Notes: generated from the letters alone by a model not told the origin. Counted from the stretch's first letter, positions 1 to 9,902 are shown. The stretch is DNA of 46,194 bases from JAAYCI01 sp964550985 (GCA_964550985.1 CAZKBM010000016.1:1-46194); one strand, 5' to 3'. Made by a program: numbers and translations.

Positions 1-2
1 GC

Positions 3-791
3 CTGCACCTTCCATGGGGATTAACTCTAGGCGTGGCGGGCCTCAGCAGCGCCACGCCCCCGCCCATGGTAACGCCCCAGGCGGCGGTCCAGCCACCGGC
101 CCCCCAAAGGGAGAGGCAGGCGCCCCTGGCCCCGGAACAGACCCCAGCCCCCCAGGCGGCGAGGGAGGAAACCCGCCCCGCCCGCGCGGCGAAACCCAGC
201 CAAAAAACCGCAGCGCCAAAGGCCGAGGGCCGCTCGCTGCTGGATGCCTTCCGCCGGGAGGACGACAGCCTCTCGGGCAAGTTGCGCACCCTGCAAAAGC
301 ACCCCGAAACAGGGCGGCCTGCGGGGATAAACCGCCAGCCCACAGCCGGCCCGGATGCGGGCGTATACCGTCCTGCGGGCCGCACGGCCCCCTCGCCCGC
401 CATGCAAAACCCAGCCCCCGCCCAGCGGGAACCGGAAGCCGTGGCCCCACCTCTTCCCGTACAAGCCGAGCCGCCCGCCATGGCGGTGCCGCCGGATTTG
501 GAAACCCTGTTAAACCCGGCCGGGGCAGCATACGGCCCAGCAGCAGGCGTGCAGATGGGGGCCCAGTACCAATTCCCCGCGCCGGAACTTGCCGAGGGGG
601 AGACGCTGGATACCTTGAGCGAGGCCGCAAAGCTGGCGTTTGACGAACTGGGGGTAAAACCCATCTCCCTGGCGGATATTGCCCACCGCAGCGGGCTGAG
701 CCCAGGGCAGGCCATGGCCGCCCTCACCGAGCTGGAACTGGCGGGCCTCTCCCGCCAGTTGCCGGGCAGGCAATTTGTCATCATGCAGTAA
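3..791 (+). CDS. dprA: DNA-processing protein DprA, C-terminal part (5' end outside window)
   Basis: The frame is open to the left edge, so only the 3' part of the gene is present. DprA loads RecA onto incoming single-stranded DNA during natural transformation. The last ~60 residues (from about nt 607) match the DprA winged-helix domain: a short helix with FDELG, a helix-turn-helix-like segment ADIAHRSGLSPGQAMAAL, then LELAGL and a terminal strand. No recognisable part of the Rossmann-fold core is in view. Between the edge and the winged helix lie ~190 residues very rich in Pro, Ala and Arg, much longer than the usual short linker. Position directly upstream of topA is the common Firmicutes order dprA-topA. 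Identification rests on the C-terminal domain plus synteny; a GTG at 33 is internal and is not taken as the start. Confidence 0.8.
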   Translation: MHLPWGLTLGVAGLSSATPPPMVTPQAAVQPPAPQRERQAPLAPEQTPAPQAAREETRPARAAKPSQKTAAPKAEGRSLLDAFRREDDSLSGKLRTLQKHPETGRPAGINRQPTAGPDAGVYRPAGRTAPSPAMQNPAPAQREPEAVAPPLPVQAEPPAMAVPPDLETLLNPAGAAYGPAAGVQMGAQYQFPAPELAEGETLDTLSEAAKLAFDELGVKPISLADIAHRSGLSPGQAMAALTELELAGLSRQLPGRQFVIMQ

Positions 792-849
792 ACTGGCGTT
801 TTACGCATCTATTATAGTTTATCGCCAAAAACAGACAGCGAGGTAGTTT

Positions 850-2976
850 ATGTCTACATTGGTCATCGTGGAATCCCCGGCAAAGGCCAAAACCATACGC
901 AAATACCTGGGCGAGGGCTACGAGGTGAAGGCCTCGAACGGCCATATTCGTGACCTGCCCCCCAACCAACTGGGTATTGACGTGGAACATGGGTATAAGC
1001 CACGGTATTTTAATATCAAGGGGAAGGATAAGCTGGTGCGGGAGCTAAAAACCGCCGCGGCCGAGAGCGAGCGCGTACTGCTTGCAACCGACCCTGACCG
1101 AGAGGGGGAGGCCATCAGTTGGCATCTGGCCCAAATTTTGGGCATCGACCCCGCCCAGCCAAACCGCATCACCTTTGGCGAGATTACCAAAAAAGGCATA
1201 GATGATGGGATGGCGGGCGCGCGGGCCATCAATATCGACTTGTTCGACGCCCAACAGGCCCGCCGTGTGCTGGACAGGCTGGTGGGCTATAAACTCTCGC
1301 CCTTCCTCTGGCGTAAGGTACGCCGGGGCCTAAGCGCCGGGCGTGTGCAAAGTGTGGCCGTGCGCCTGATTGTGGACCGCGAGCGCGAGATTGAGGCCTT
1401 TGTGCCGGTGGAGTATTGGAACCTGGACGCCCATTTGAGCGGCGAGGGCAAAAAATTTATGGCACGGCTTACCGCCACGGCCGACGGCAAAAAACTGGAA
1501 GTGCATACCGAGGCCGAGGCCAGCGCCATTACAGCGGCTTTGCAGGGGCAAAACTATGTGGTGCAAACCATTAAAAAGGGCAAGCGCAAACGCAGCCCGG
1601 CCCCCCCGTTCATCACCTCCACACTGCAGCAGGAGGCCAGCCGTCGTTTTGGCTTTACAGGCACCCGCACCATGCGGGCGGCCCAAACCCTGTACGAGGG
1701 GGTGGACATTCAAGGGATGGGCACCCTGGGTGTTATCACCTATATGCGTACCGATTCTCTGCGCCTTTCAGACGAGGCCGTGGCCGGGGCCCAGGAGTAT
1801 ATCACCGGCGCCTATGGCGCGCAATATGTGTATGGCAAAAAGCGGGTGTACAAACGCAAAAGCGCCACCGCCGCGCAGGACGCCCACGAGGCCATACGCC
1901 CCACAAACCCGGCTATCACCCCTGAGATGGCCGAAAAAACCCTGAGCGGAGACCTGGCCAAACTCTACCGCCTCATCTGGAGCCGCTTCATCGCCAGCCA
2001 GATGAACGACTGCCTGATGGACACCGTTGCGGCCGATATCGCCGCCGGAGGCTACCTCTTCCATGCCAGCGGTTACACCGTTACCTTTGATGGTTTTACC
2101 GTGCTGTACGAGGAGGCCACCGACGAAAAGGAGAAAAAAGAGAGCGCCCTGCCCGAACTTGCCGAGGGCATGGAGGTGAAGCTGCGAGAGCTGAAAGCCG
2201 AGCAGAAATTTACCCAGCCGCCCCCGCGCTACAACGAGGCCACCCTCATCCGCGCTTTGGAGGAAAACGGCATCGGGCGGCCCTCCACCTATGCGCCCAT
2301 CCTCACCACCGTAGTGGACCGCGGCTATGTGGAGCGGCAGGAGAAAAAACTGAAACCCACCCCCCTGGGGCTGATTGTGAACGATCTTCTGATGGAGCGC
2401 TTCCCCGACATCGTCAACGTGAAGTTTTCGGCCGAGATGGAGTCGAACCTTGACAAGGTGGAGGAGGGCCAGGCCGACTGGGTGCAAACCGTGGATGGTT
2501 TTTACCAGGGCTTTGCCAAAAGTCTTGCCTCCGCCGAAAGCGAGATGGAGGGCCAAAAGGTAGAGGTGCCGGTGGAGGAAACCGACATCGAATGCGAAAA
2601 GTGTGGCCGCAAAATGGTGATTAAAGTGGGCCGCTACGGCAAGTTTTTGGCCTGCCCCGGCTTCCCCGAATGCCGTAACACCAAACAGATTATCCAGGAG
2701 ATGCCCGGCCACTGCCCCAAAGACGGCGGCAAGCTGCTGCTGCGCACCTCCAGCAAAAAGCGCATTTTTTACGGTTGCTCCAACTATCCCAAATGTGATT
2801 TTATGAGCTGGGACGAGCCCATGGCCGAAAACTGCCCAAACTGTGGGGGGACGCTCTTCCGCAAAGGGGGCAAAAAAGGTACGCTTCGCTGCTTAAAAGA
2901 GGGTTGCGGCTACAGCCGCCCCGCCGAAGAGGGCGGGGAGAAGGCGGCCGAAAAAACCGCCGAAAGTGGCGATTAG
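850..2976 (+). CDS. topA: DNA topoisomerase I (type IA)
   Basis: Relaxes negatively supercoiled DNA by nicking one strand and passing the other through. The 708-residue protein has the N-terminal TOPRIM domain (VIVESPAKAKTI near residue 5, acidic DPDREGEAISWHL near 81) and the catalytic motif ITYMRTDS with the nucleophilic tyrosine at about residue 298. The C-terminus carries three four-cysteine zinc-ribbon modules: CEKCG...CPGFPEC, CPKDGG...CSNYPKC and CPNCGG...CLKEGC. Length and domain order are typical of clostridial TopA. The start is the ATG at 850, preceded by GAGGTAG. It follows dprA by about 58 bases, and trmFO lies downstream in the same direction. No terminator is evident at its 3' end. 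Confidence 0.97.
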   Translation: MSTLVIVESPAKAKTIRKYLGEGYEVKASNGHIRDLPPNQLGIDVEHGYKPRYFNIKGKDKLVRELKTAAAESERVLLATDPDREGEAISWHLAQILGIDPAQPNRITFGEITKKGIDDGMAGARAINIDLFDAQQARRVLDRLVGYKLSPFLWRKVRRGLSAGRVQSVAVRLIVDREREIEAFVPVEYWNLDAHLSGEGKKFMARLTATADGKKLEVHTEAEASAITAALQGQNYVVQTIKKGKRKRSPAPPFITSTLQQEASRRFGFTGTRTMRAAQTLYEGVDIQGMGTLGVITYMRTDSLRLSDEAVAGAQEYITGAYGAQYVYGKKRVYKRKSATAAQDAHEAIRPTNPAITPEMAEKTLSGDLAKLYRLIWSRFIASQMNDCLMDTVAADIAAGGYLFHASGYTVTFDGFTVLYEEATDEKEKKESALPELAEGMEVKLRELKAEQKFTQPPPRYNEATLIRALEENGIGRPSTYAPILTTVVDRGYVERQEKKLKPTPLGLIVNDLLMERFPDIVNVKFSAEMESNLDKVEEGQADWVQTVDGFYQGFAKSLASAESEMEGQKVEVPVEETDIECEKCGRKMVIKVGRYGKFLACPGFPECRNTKQIIQEMPGHCPKDGGKLLLRTSSKKRIFYGCSNYPKCDFMSWDEPMAENCPNCGGTLFRKGGKKGTLRCLKEGCGYSRPAEEGGEKAAEKTAESGD

Positions 2977-3078
2977 GTCCAGCCAAGGTGGCATGACGGA
3001 AAAGAACTTGCGCTTATGTTCATGCTTTTAGGCAACATGAGGGACTAAAGCAATAGAGCCCACGAGGAAAGGACGGCC

Positions 3079-4413
3079 ATGCAGCAGAGGCAAAACGGGC
3101 ATATCAGTGTTGTGGGGGGCGGCCTTGCGGGCTGCGAAGCCGCCCTTTGGCTGGCGGGACGGGGCTTTGCCGTGCGCCTGTATGAGCAAAAACCCAAACG
3201 GATGAGCCCCGCCCACAAAAGCCCGCTGCTGGCCGAACTTGTCTGCTCGAACTCCCTGAAAGCCAGCAGGGTGGAAAGCGCCGCCGGGTTGTTAAAGGCC
3301 GAGATGCGCCTTTTGGGCAGCCGGCTTTTGCCCCTGGCCGACGCCTGCCAGGTGCCCGCAGGTGGGGCCTTGGCTGTGGATAGGGGGCAGTTTGCGGCCC
3401 TGGTGACGGCACAGGTGCAAAACCAGGCGCTGATAGAGCTTGTAGAGGCAGAGGTGGAGGGTTTAGAACCACTTTTGGAAGATGGCCCGGTGATTGTGGC
3501 CAGCGGCCCCTTGACAGACGGCGCGCTAGCCGCCGATATTGAGCGGCTGGCCGGGGCGCGGGCGCTTAGTTTTTATGACGCCGCCGCCCCCATTGTGGCG
3601 GCGCATTCCCTGGATAGGGAAAAGGTGTTTGCGGCGGCCCGCTATGGCCGGGGCGAGGCGGATTACCTGAACTGCCCCTTTGACAAAGAGGGCTACGAGC
3701 GGTTTTACGCGGCGCTGGTTACGGCAAGGCGGGCCGAACTGCACGCTTTTGATGGGCCGCTTGCGGTGTATGAGGGCTGTATGCCCGTGGAGGAGATGGC
3801 AAGGCGCGGGCCAGACACCCTGCGCTATGGCCCTCTGCGGCCCGTGGGGCTAACCAACCCCCGCACCGGCCACCGCCCCTGGGCAAACGTACAGCTGCGG
3901 AAGGAGAATACAGGGGGCAGCCTGTATAACCTCGTGGGCTTTCAAACCAATCTGGCGTTTTCGGAGCAAAAACGCGTGTTCAGCCTGATACCGGGGCTGG
4001 AAGAGGCGGAGTTTGTGCGCTATGGGGTGATGCACCGTAACAGCTTTTTAAACGCCCCCGCCGTGCTTATGCCAAATTTTGGCCTGCGCGGGCGGGCGGG
4101 GCTGTACTTTGCGGGGCAGATAACCGGCCTGGAAGGCTATATGGAGAGCGCCATGGGGGGCTTGCTGGCCGCCCGCGCCCTGGCCGCCGGGCTTTTGGGC
4201 AAAAACGACACGCCGCCTCCGGCGCTTACCATCTGCGGCGGCCTTTGCCGCTACATGACCGCCCCCAACCCCAACTACCAGCCCATGGGGGCCAATATGG
4301 GGCTGCTGCCGGGGCTTGCAAGCCCCATAAAGGGCAAACAGCAGCGCTATGCGGCCCTGGCCCAGCGTGCGCTGGCGGCCATGCAAAGCTGGCTGGCGGA
4401 AGATGCCATATAG
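3079..4413 (+). CDS. trmFO: Methylenetetrahydrofolate--tRNA-(uracil-5-)-methyltransferase
   Basis: Folate- and FAD-dependent enzyme that makes 5-methyluridine at position 54 of the tRNA T-loop, using methylenetetrahydrofolate as carbon donor. The N-terminus has the FAD-binding GGGLAG loop (residues 13-18) and the family sequence ELVCSNSLKA. The middle holds the TrmFO block NCPFDKEGYERF and the C-terminal part has LYFAGQITGLEGYMESAMGG, all characteristic of the GidA-related TrmFO family. At 444 residues it is full length. The start is ATG 3079 behind a GAGGAAAGGA Shine-Dalgarno. topA upstream is the standard Firmicutes arrangement. The ~100-base gap after topA contains no convincing promoter. 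Confidence 0.96.
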   Translation: MQQRQNGHISVVGGGLAGCEAALWLAGRGFAVRLYEQKPKRMSPAHKSPLLAELVCSNSLKASRVESAAGLLKAEMRLLGSRLLPLADACQVPAGGALAVDRGQFAALVTAQVQNQALIELVEAEVEGLEPLLEDGPVIVASGPLTDGALAADIERLAGARALSFYDAAAPIVAAHSLDREKVFAAARYGRGEADYLNCPFDKEGYERFYAALVTARRAELHAFDGPLAVYEGCMPVEEMARRGPDTLRYGPLRPVGLTNPRTGHRPWANVQLRKENTGGSLYNLVGFQTNLAFSEQKRVFSLIPGLEEAEFVRYGVMHRNSFLNAPAVLMPNFGLRGRAGLYFAGQITGLEGYMESAMGGLLAARALAAGLLGKNDTPPPALTICGGLCRYMTAPNPNYQPMGANMGLLPGLASPIKGKQQRYAALAQRALAAMQSWLAEDAI

Positions 4414-4516
4414 TGGGAAGCAGAGCAGGTAGAGCTTAGCGGGCGATAGAGCCCGGGGCAGGGGCTGTTCTGTGGACGATTTGACGGGTGCACACAGTGA
4501 GAAAGGACACATGGGT

Positions 4517-5518
4517 ATGAAGATGATTATTGACGCGATGGGCGGCGACAACGCCCCCCTGGCCCCTTTACAGGGCGCGGCCCAAGCGGTGGCGGAACTG
4601 GGCGTGGAGATTGTGGCCGTTGGCAACAAAGAGAAGATGGCCGCCGTCATCCGCGAGGCGCAAATACCCATGCAGGGCATTGAACTTCTGCACGCCTCCG
4701 AGGTGATTGGCATGGACGAGGATGCCACCGATGTTTTAAAGAAAAAGCCCGATTCCTCGCTGGCAGTGGCCTGCAAGCTGCTGCGTGACGGCGGGGGAGA
4801 GGCTTTGGTATCGGCCGGCAGCACCGGCGCGCTTTTGGTGGGGGGCACACTGATAGTGGGGCGGATAAAGGGCATTAAGCGCCCGGCCATTGGTACGGTG
4901 TTGCCCAGCGGTGAAAAAACCTGGCTGCTGATTGACTGCGGCGCGAACGCCGAGTGCCGAGCCGAGATGCTGGTGCAGTTTGCCGCCATGGGTGCGGCCT
5001 ACATGGAAAAGGTGATGGGGCGAGAAAACCCCAGTGTGGCCCTGGCCAATAACGGCACCGAGGAGACCAAGGGAACCCCCCTGCAACGGGAGGCCTACCC
5101 CCTTTTGCAAAAAAGTGGCCTGCATTTTGTGGGCAATATTGAGGGAAGGGACATCCCCCTGGCCGCTGCCGATGTGGTGGTGTGCGACGGCTTTACGGGC
5201 AATATCATCCTCAAGGTGACCGAGGGCCTTGCCAAGATGTTTAGCGGCATGATTAAGCAGATGTTTTACAAAAACGCCAAAACCAAGCTGGCGGGCGCGG
5301 CAATGCGGGGGGAGCTGGATGAATTTAAGCGCAATTTTGACTATAAAGAGTATGGCGGCGCGCCGCTGCTTGGCATCAAAAGCCCGGTGATCAAAGCACA
5401 CGGCTCCTCAGACGCGAAGGCGATTAAAAACGCCGTGCGCCAGGCAAAACTGTGCGTGGAGAACGGCGTCTCGGCAGCCATTGAGCAATACCTGGCCGCC
5501 CAAAAGGGGAGAGAATGA
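4517..5518 (+). CDS. plsX: Phosphate acyltransferase PlsX
   Basis: Converts acyl-ACP to acyl-phosphate, the first step of phosphatidic acid synthesis by the PlsX/PlsY route at the membrane. The N-terminus DAMGGDNAP is the family signature. SAGSTGALL, the block around DGFTGNIILK and the region ending in HGSSDAKAIKNA are further PlsX landmarks. The open frame extends to 4472, but ATG 4517 gives a canonical N-terminus (MKMIIDAMGG) and sits 9 bases after AAAGGA; ATG 4511 would be only 3 bases away. The predicted protein is 333 residues. Its stop overlaps the rnc start (ATGATG). The usual acpP neighbour between plsX and rnc is absent here. Confidence 0.95.
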   Translation: MKMIIDAMGGDNAPLAPLQGAAQAVAELGVEIVAVGNKEKMAAVIREAQIPMQGIELLHASEVIGMDEDATDVLKKKPDSSLAVACKLLRDGGGEALVSAGSTGALLVGGTLIVGRIKGIKRPAIGTVLPSGEKTWLLIDCGANAECRAEMLVQFAAMGAAYMEKVMGRENPSVALANNGTEETKGTPLQREAYPLLQKSGLHFVGNIEGRDIPLAAADVVVCDGFTGNIILKVTEGLAKMFSGMIKQMFYKNAKTKLAGAAMRGELDEFKRNFDYKEYGGAPLLGIKSPVIKAHGSSDAKAIKNAVRQAKLCVENGVSAAIEQYLAAQKGRE

Positions 5519-6219
5519 TGGCAAAAACCCCCGAAGAAGCCCCCCTGGCACAGCTTGAGGCGGCCATTGGCTACACCTTTGCCGACAAAACCCTGCTGGT
5601 GGCGGCCCTTACCCACACCTCCTACGCCAACGAGAGCAAAACCCAGGTGCCCAACAACGAACGGCTGGAATTTTTGGGAGATTCGGTGCTCTCCATCGTG
5701 GTGGCCGATAGCCTGTACCGCAGCCTGCCCGAGCTGCCCGAAGGGGATTTGACCCGCCGCCGCGCGGCTTTGGTGTGCGAGGCGGCCCTGGGCGGTTTTG
5801 CCCGCAAGCTGGGGCTGGGGCGGCATTTACGCCTGGGCAAGGGCGAGGACGCCAGCGGCGGGCGTGACAGGGCCTCCATCCTCTCTGATGCGTTTGAGGC
5901 TCTGATTGCGGCCATCTACCTGGATGGGGGCCTGGAAAAGGCGCGCGGGTTCATCCTGCGTTTTGTGGAAAATACCCCCGTGGCCGAGGAGGACTACAAA
6001 ACCCGGCTGCAAGAGGTGGTGCAGCAAAACCACGAGGAACGGGTGCGTTACCATGTAACCGGCGAAAGCGGCCCCGACCACGACAAGCAGTTCACCGTGG
6101 AGGTGCACCTCAACTCCAACTGCATAGGCCGTGGTTGTGGGCACAGCAAAAAAATGGCCGAACAGCAGGCCGCCCGCGAGGCTTTGGTGTTGCTTGGGCT
6201 GGTAAAAGAGAACGGCTAG
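5515..6219 (+). CDS. rnc: Ribonuclease III
   Basis: Double-stranded RNA endonuclease for rRNA and mRNA processing. The catalytic domain has the RNase III signature NERLEFLGDSVL (about residues 48-59) and the second metal-binding helix with DAFEALIAAIYLDGG. The C-terminal ~75 residues form a double-stranded-RNA-binding domain ending in KKMAEQQAAREAL. Length, 234 residues, is typical. The start overlaps the plsX stop; ATG 5515 and ATG 5518 are both possible and differ by one Met. The gene precedes smc, and plsX-rnc-smc-ftsY is a classical Firmicutes order, so co-transcription with plsX is likely. Confidence 0.97.
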   Translation: MMAKTPEEAPLAQLEAAIGYTFADKTLLVAALTHTSYANESKTQVPNNERLEFLGDSVLSIVVADSLYRSLPELPEGDLTRRRAALVCEAALGGFARKLGLGRHLRLGKGEDASGGRDRASILSDAFEALIAAIYLDGGLEKARGFILRFVENTPVAEEDYKTRLQEVVQQNHEERVRYHVTGESGPDHDKQFTVEVHLNSNCIGRGCGHSKKMAEQQAAREALVLLGLVKENG

Positions 6220-6310
6220 ATAGTTGCCCAGGGCCTTTGGGGCCTATGAGGCAGCTGCACCCCGATGGAAACAGCAATGACACTGAAACTCTTTATAAAG
6301 GATAACCCGC

Positions 6311-9300
6311 ATGTATTTAAAGGCGCTTGAGATACAGGGCTTTAAAAGCTTCCCAGACCGTACCCGCGTGCAGTTTGACGAGGGTATTACGGCCGTGGTG
6401 GGCCCAAATGGCAGTGGCAAAAGCAATATCTCCGATGCCATTCGCTGGGTGCTGGGCGAAACCAGCGTAAAACAGCTGCGCGGCGGCGGCAAGATGGAAA
6501 ACGTCATCTTTGGCGGCACCCAGGGGCGGGGCGCCATGGGCTATGCCTCGGTGCAGCTTGTGGTGGATAACCGCGACCGCCGCATTGAGGTGGACGCCGA
6601 CGAGGTAACCATTGGCCGCAAATACTACCGCAGTGGAGACAGCGAGTACAGCGTAAACGGCCAAAGCGTGCGCCTGCGCGACGTATATGAGATGCTGCTG
6701 GACACCGGCCTTGGCCGCGACGGCTACTCCATCATTGGCCAGGGCCGTGTGGCCGAGATTGTGGGCGCGAAAAGCAACGAGCGGCGTGAAATTTTTGAGG
6801 AGGCCAGCGGCATAGCGCGCTTCCGCTACCGAAAAAACGAGGCGGAGCGCCGCCTTGCCGCCGCGGAAGAAAATTTGATACGCCTGCGTGATATATTGGC
6901 TGAACTGGAGAGCCGGGTGGGGCCCCTTGCCAAAGAGAGCGAGAAGGCAAAACAGTATTTGCAGCTCTCGGCCGAGCGCAAAACCTTGGAAGTGACCCTC
7001 TGGGTGGATACGGTGCGCAGCACCAGGGAGGATTTGCGTGCCCAGCAGCGCAAAATTGAAATTGCCACGGCGGATTATGACCAAAAGGGCGCCGAGATAG
7101 AGGCGATTGACGAGGAGACCCAGGGCATCCGTGCCGAGATTGAACAGATTATTATGGAAATTGAGCGTTCTAACGCTGAAATACGCGCCCTACAGGAGGA
7201 AGTGAGCGGGCGCGACGCCAAGGTGGCGGTGCTGCGCAACAACATAGAACACAACCTGGCCGACGCCCAGCGTTTGGAGGGGGAGATTGCCCAAAGCGGG
7301 GCCGCCGCAGGGGAGATTGAAGCCGAGATGCGCGCCCACAGCATGGCGGCGGAGGAGGACGAAAAAAAGCTGGCCGAGGCCGAAAAGGCCATTGTGGCCC
7401 TGGAACAAAAGCTTACGGAACTGGCCCAAAAAAACCTGGCCACGGGCGAGCGCAGAGGTGAGGTGCAGGCAAGGCTTGCCCAGCTTACCGCCCGCGCCAC
7501 CGAATGCAAGGTGGAACAGGCCGAGGCCGCCACCATGGCCGAGGCCGCCCGCCAGCGGCTGGCCCAGCAGGAAGAAGCCTTAAAAGCTGCCGCCGATGAC
7601 CTGGACAGGCTGGCCGCCGAATGTGGCGACACCGAGGCCTTTTTGGCGCACACCGAGGAAGAACTTGTGAAGCTGGAAAATATCAAACTGGGCCTTGCTA
7701 TGAAGATGCAGGCCAGAGGCAAGGCGCTGGAAGAAGCCCGCGAGGCCGAACAAAAAGCCCAGCGCGAGGCCGAGAGCGCCCAGCAGCGGCTGCATATGCT
7801 AAAAGAGCTGGAGCACAGCCTGGATGGCTTCCAGGCCAGTGTAAAAAATGTGGTTAAGGCCGCCCGCAGCGGCAAGCTGCGCGGGGTCATCGGCCCGGTA
7901 TCCACCATTTTGGGGGTGCAGCCGGGTTATGAGGTGGCCATTGAAACGGCTTTGGGCTATAGCCTGCAAAACATTGTGGTGGACGGCGAAGTTGCCGCCA
8001 AGGCCGCCATGGCCTTTTTAAAGCAGACGGGCGGGGGCCGGGCAACCTTTTTGCCGCTGGATACCGTAAAAGCCCAGCACTTTGGGGCCAAACTGCCCGA
8101 GGGGGCCACCCTGGCCCAAAGCCTGGTGCAGTACGACGCAAAATATGAAAACATCGTCTCCAGCCTTTTGGCCCGTATTGTGGTGGTGGAGGATATCGGC
8201 GACGCCTCGCGCACGGCCAAGGCGCTGGATTACCGCAACCGCGTGGTGACGCGGGACGGCCAGGTCATCAATGCGGGCGGCTCCTTCACAGGGGGCTCTG
8301 TTTCGCGCTCGGCGGGGCTTTTCAGCCGCCAGCAGGAGATGGAGGAACTGCAAAAGAAATTGGCCGGGTTGCAGGCGGGCAAAGAGGCCGCCGCCGAGGC
8401 CACAGCCCGTGTGAAGGCTGAAGTGGACGCCCTGCAGGCCGAACTGACCGCCACCGAGAGCGAGGCCATTACCGCCGGTGGGGATAAGATACGCGGCGAG
8501 GGGGAACTTGCCAGAATCCGCGCGGCCCTGCAGGCGGGCGAGGCCCGCCGCAGCGGCTTAAGCCGCGAGTGTGACGAGCTGGCCACCGGGGCCGAGGCCG
8601 CCGAGGCGCAGGGGCAAAAAACCGGGGAGGAACAGCGGCGTTTGGCCGAGGAGACCGAGACCCTGACAGCCGAACTCACGGGGATAACGGGCGAGGACGA
8701 CAGCTTTTTGGCCGGGCGCGAGGCACTGTCCGAGAAACTTTCGGCCCTGCGGCTGGCGGCACTGGGCCACCAGCGCGACGCCGAGCTGCACCGCCAGAAC
8801 ATAGAGACGCTGAAAAGCCGCACCGGAGAAAGCGTGGCCCGACGCATGGCGCTGGAAGAAAATATCAAGCGCCTAAAGGCCGAAAACGCCGAGTATGACG
8901 AAAAGATTAAAACCGTGGGCAGCGAGGCCGAGGCCAATAAGGGCAGGATGGAGCAAACCGAGGGCAAAATACGGGACCTGACGGCAAAACGGCTGGAAAA
9001 AGAGGGTTCTATCACCGGGCAAACGGGCCGAGAGCGGCAGATTACGGCCGAGCGCGAGGCCCTGGGCCGCGAGATTGCCCGCCTGACCGAGCAAAAAACC
9101 GGCCTGGAAAGCCGCTACGACACCGCCATCAGCCAGCTTTGGGACGAGTACGAACTCACCTTAAGCGAGGGGGAAAAAATCTGCGTGCCCTTTGATTCCG
9201 CCGCGGAACTGCGCCGGAAGGTGGGGGAACTGCGCAGCAGGATGAAGAACCTTGGCAATGTGAATGTGGGGGCCATTGAGGAGTTTGAAGAGGTGAATGG

Positions 9301-9868
9301 CCGCTACACCTTTTTAAAAAACCAGGTGGCCGATGTGGAGCAGAGCAAGGCCGAACTGGAAAAGATGATCGCCGAACTCTCGGCCGAGATGACCGCCCTG
9401 TTCGCGGCCAGCTTTGCGGATATCAACGCCCATTTTGGGCGCATTTTTGCCGAACTGTTTGGCGGCGGCAGGGGCAATTTGCAACTGGCAAACCCCGAAA
9501 ACCTGCTGGAGAGTGGCATCGATATCGAGGTGGCCCCGCCGGGCAAAATCATCAAGGACCTCTCGGCCCTCTCGGGCGGAGAGCAGGCCCTGGTGGCCAT
9601 CTGTATCTATTTTGCCATCTTGGCCGTAAACCCCGCGCCGTTTTGCGTGCTGGATGAAATTGAGGCCGCGCTGGACGACGTGAACGTGATACGCTACGCC
9701 CAGTACCTGCGGCGTATTACAAAGCACACCCAGTTTATTGTCATCACCCACCGCCGCGGCACCATGGAGGAGGCCGACGTACTGTACGGCGTAACCATGC
9801 AGGAGGACGGCGTATCCAAACTTCTGCGGCTAAATGTGGCCGAGGTGGACGCCAGCCTGGTGCGTTAA
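6311..9868 (+). CDS. smc: Chromosome segregation protein SMC
   Basis: ATPase of the bacterial condensin complex (with ScpA/ScpB) that compacts and segregates chromosomes. The 1185-residue protein shows the Walker A loop GPNGSGKS (residues 31-38), a long first coiled coil, a hinge domain at about 495-660, and a second coiled coil. The ABC signature LSALSGGEQAL is near 1083 and the Walker B FCVLDEIEAALDD near 1110. All ATPase elements are present. The start is ATG 6311 after AAAGGA. The ~90-base gap after rnc contains a short GC-rich hairpin (CCAGGGCCTTTGGGGCC region) and no clear promoter. A strong terminator follows the gene. Confidence 0.98.
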   Translation: MYLKALEIQGFKSFPDRTRVQFDEGITAVVGPNGSGKSNISDAIRWVLGETSVKQLRGGGKMENVIFGGTQGRGAMGYASVQLVVDNRDRRIEVDADEVTIGRKYYRSGDSEYSVNGQSVRLRDVYEMLLDTGLGRDGYSIIGQGRVAEIVGAKSNERREIFEEASGIARFRYRKNEAERRLAAAEENLIRLRDILAELESRVGPLAKESEKAKQYLQLSAERKTLEVTLWVDTVRSTREDLRAQQRKIEIATADYDQKGAEIEAIDEETQGIRAEIEQIIMEIERSNAEIRALQEEVSGRDAKVAVLRNNIEHNLADAQRLEGEIAQSGAAAGEIEAEMRAHSMAAEEDEKKLAEAEKAIVALEQKLTELAQKNLATGERRGEVQARLAQLTARATECKVEQAEAATMAEAARQRLAQQEEALKAAADDLDRLAAECGDTEAFLAHTEEELVKLENIKLGLAMKMQARGKALEEAREAEQKAQREAESAQQRLHMLKELEHSLDGFQASVKNVVKAARSGKLRGVIGPVSTILGVQPGYEVAIETALGYSLQNIVVDGEVAAKAAMAFLKQTGGGRATFLPLDTVKAQHFGAKLPEGATLAQSLVQYDAKYENIVSSLLARIVVVEDIGDASRTAKALDYRNRVVTRDGQVINAGGSFTGGSVSRSAGLFSRQQEMEELQKKLAGLQAGKEAAAEATARVKAEVDALQAELTATESEAITAGGDKIRGEGELARIRAALQAGEARRSGLSRECDELATGAEAAEAQGQKTGEEQRRLAEETETLTAELTGITGEDDSFLAGREALSEKLSALRLAALGHQRDAELHRQNIETLKSRTGESVARRMALEENIKRLKAENAEYDEKIKTVGSEAEANKGRMEQTEGKIRDLTAKRLEKEGSITGQTGRERQITAEREALGREIARLTEQKTGLESRYDTAISQLWDEYELTLSEGEKICVPFDSAAELRRKVGELRSRMKNLGNVNVGAIEEFEEVNGRYTFLKNQVADVEQSKAELEKMIAELSAEMTALFAASFADINAHFGRIFAELFGGGRGNLQLANPENLLESGIDIEVAPPGKIIKDLSALSGGEQALVAICIYFAILAVNPAPFCVLDEIEAALDDVNVIRYAQYLRRITKHTQFIVITHRRGTMEEADVLYGVTMQEDGVSKLLRLNVAEVDASLVR

Positions 9869-9875
9869 AACCACA

Positions 9876-9902
9876 AAAGCCCGGTGAAAAACCGGGCTTT
9901 TG
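9876..9902 (+). terminator. Intrinsic terminator after smc
   Basis: Perfect 10-bp stem AAAGCCCGGT / ACCGGGCTTT with a GAAAA loop, running into TTTT. It lies 8 bases after the smc stop codon and separates smc from ftsY, which has its own promoter-like sequence. Confidence 0.9.

Noticed and set aside
1768..2712. Long minus-strand open frame inside topA (and similar ones inside smc at 7075-7908 and 8230-9015)
   Set aside because: They are antisense to clearly conserved genes, lack ribosome binding sites and family motifs, and are expected by chance in GC-rich DNA.
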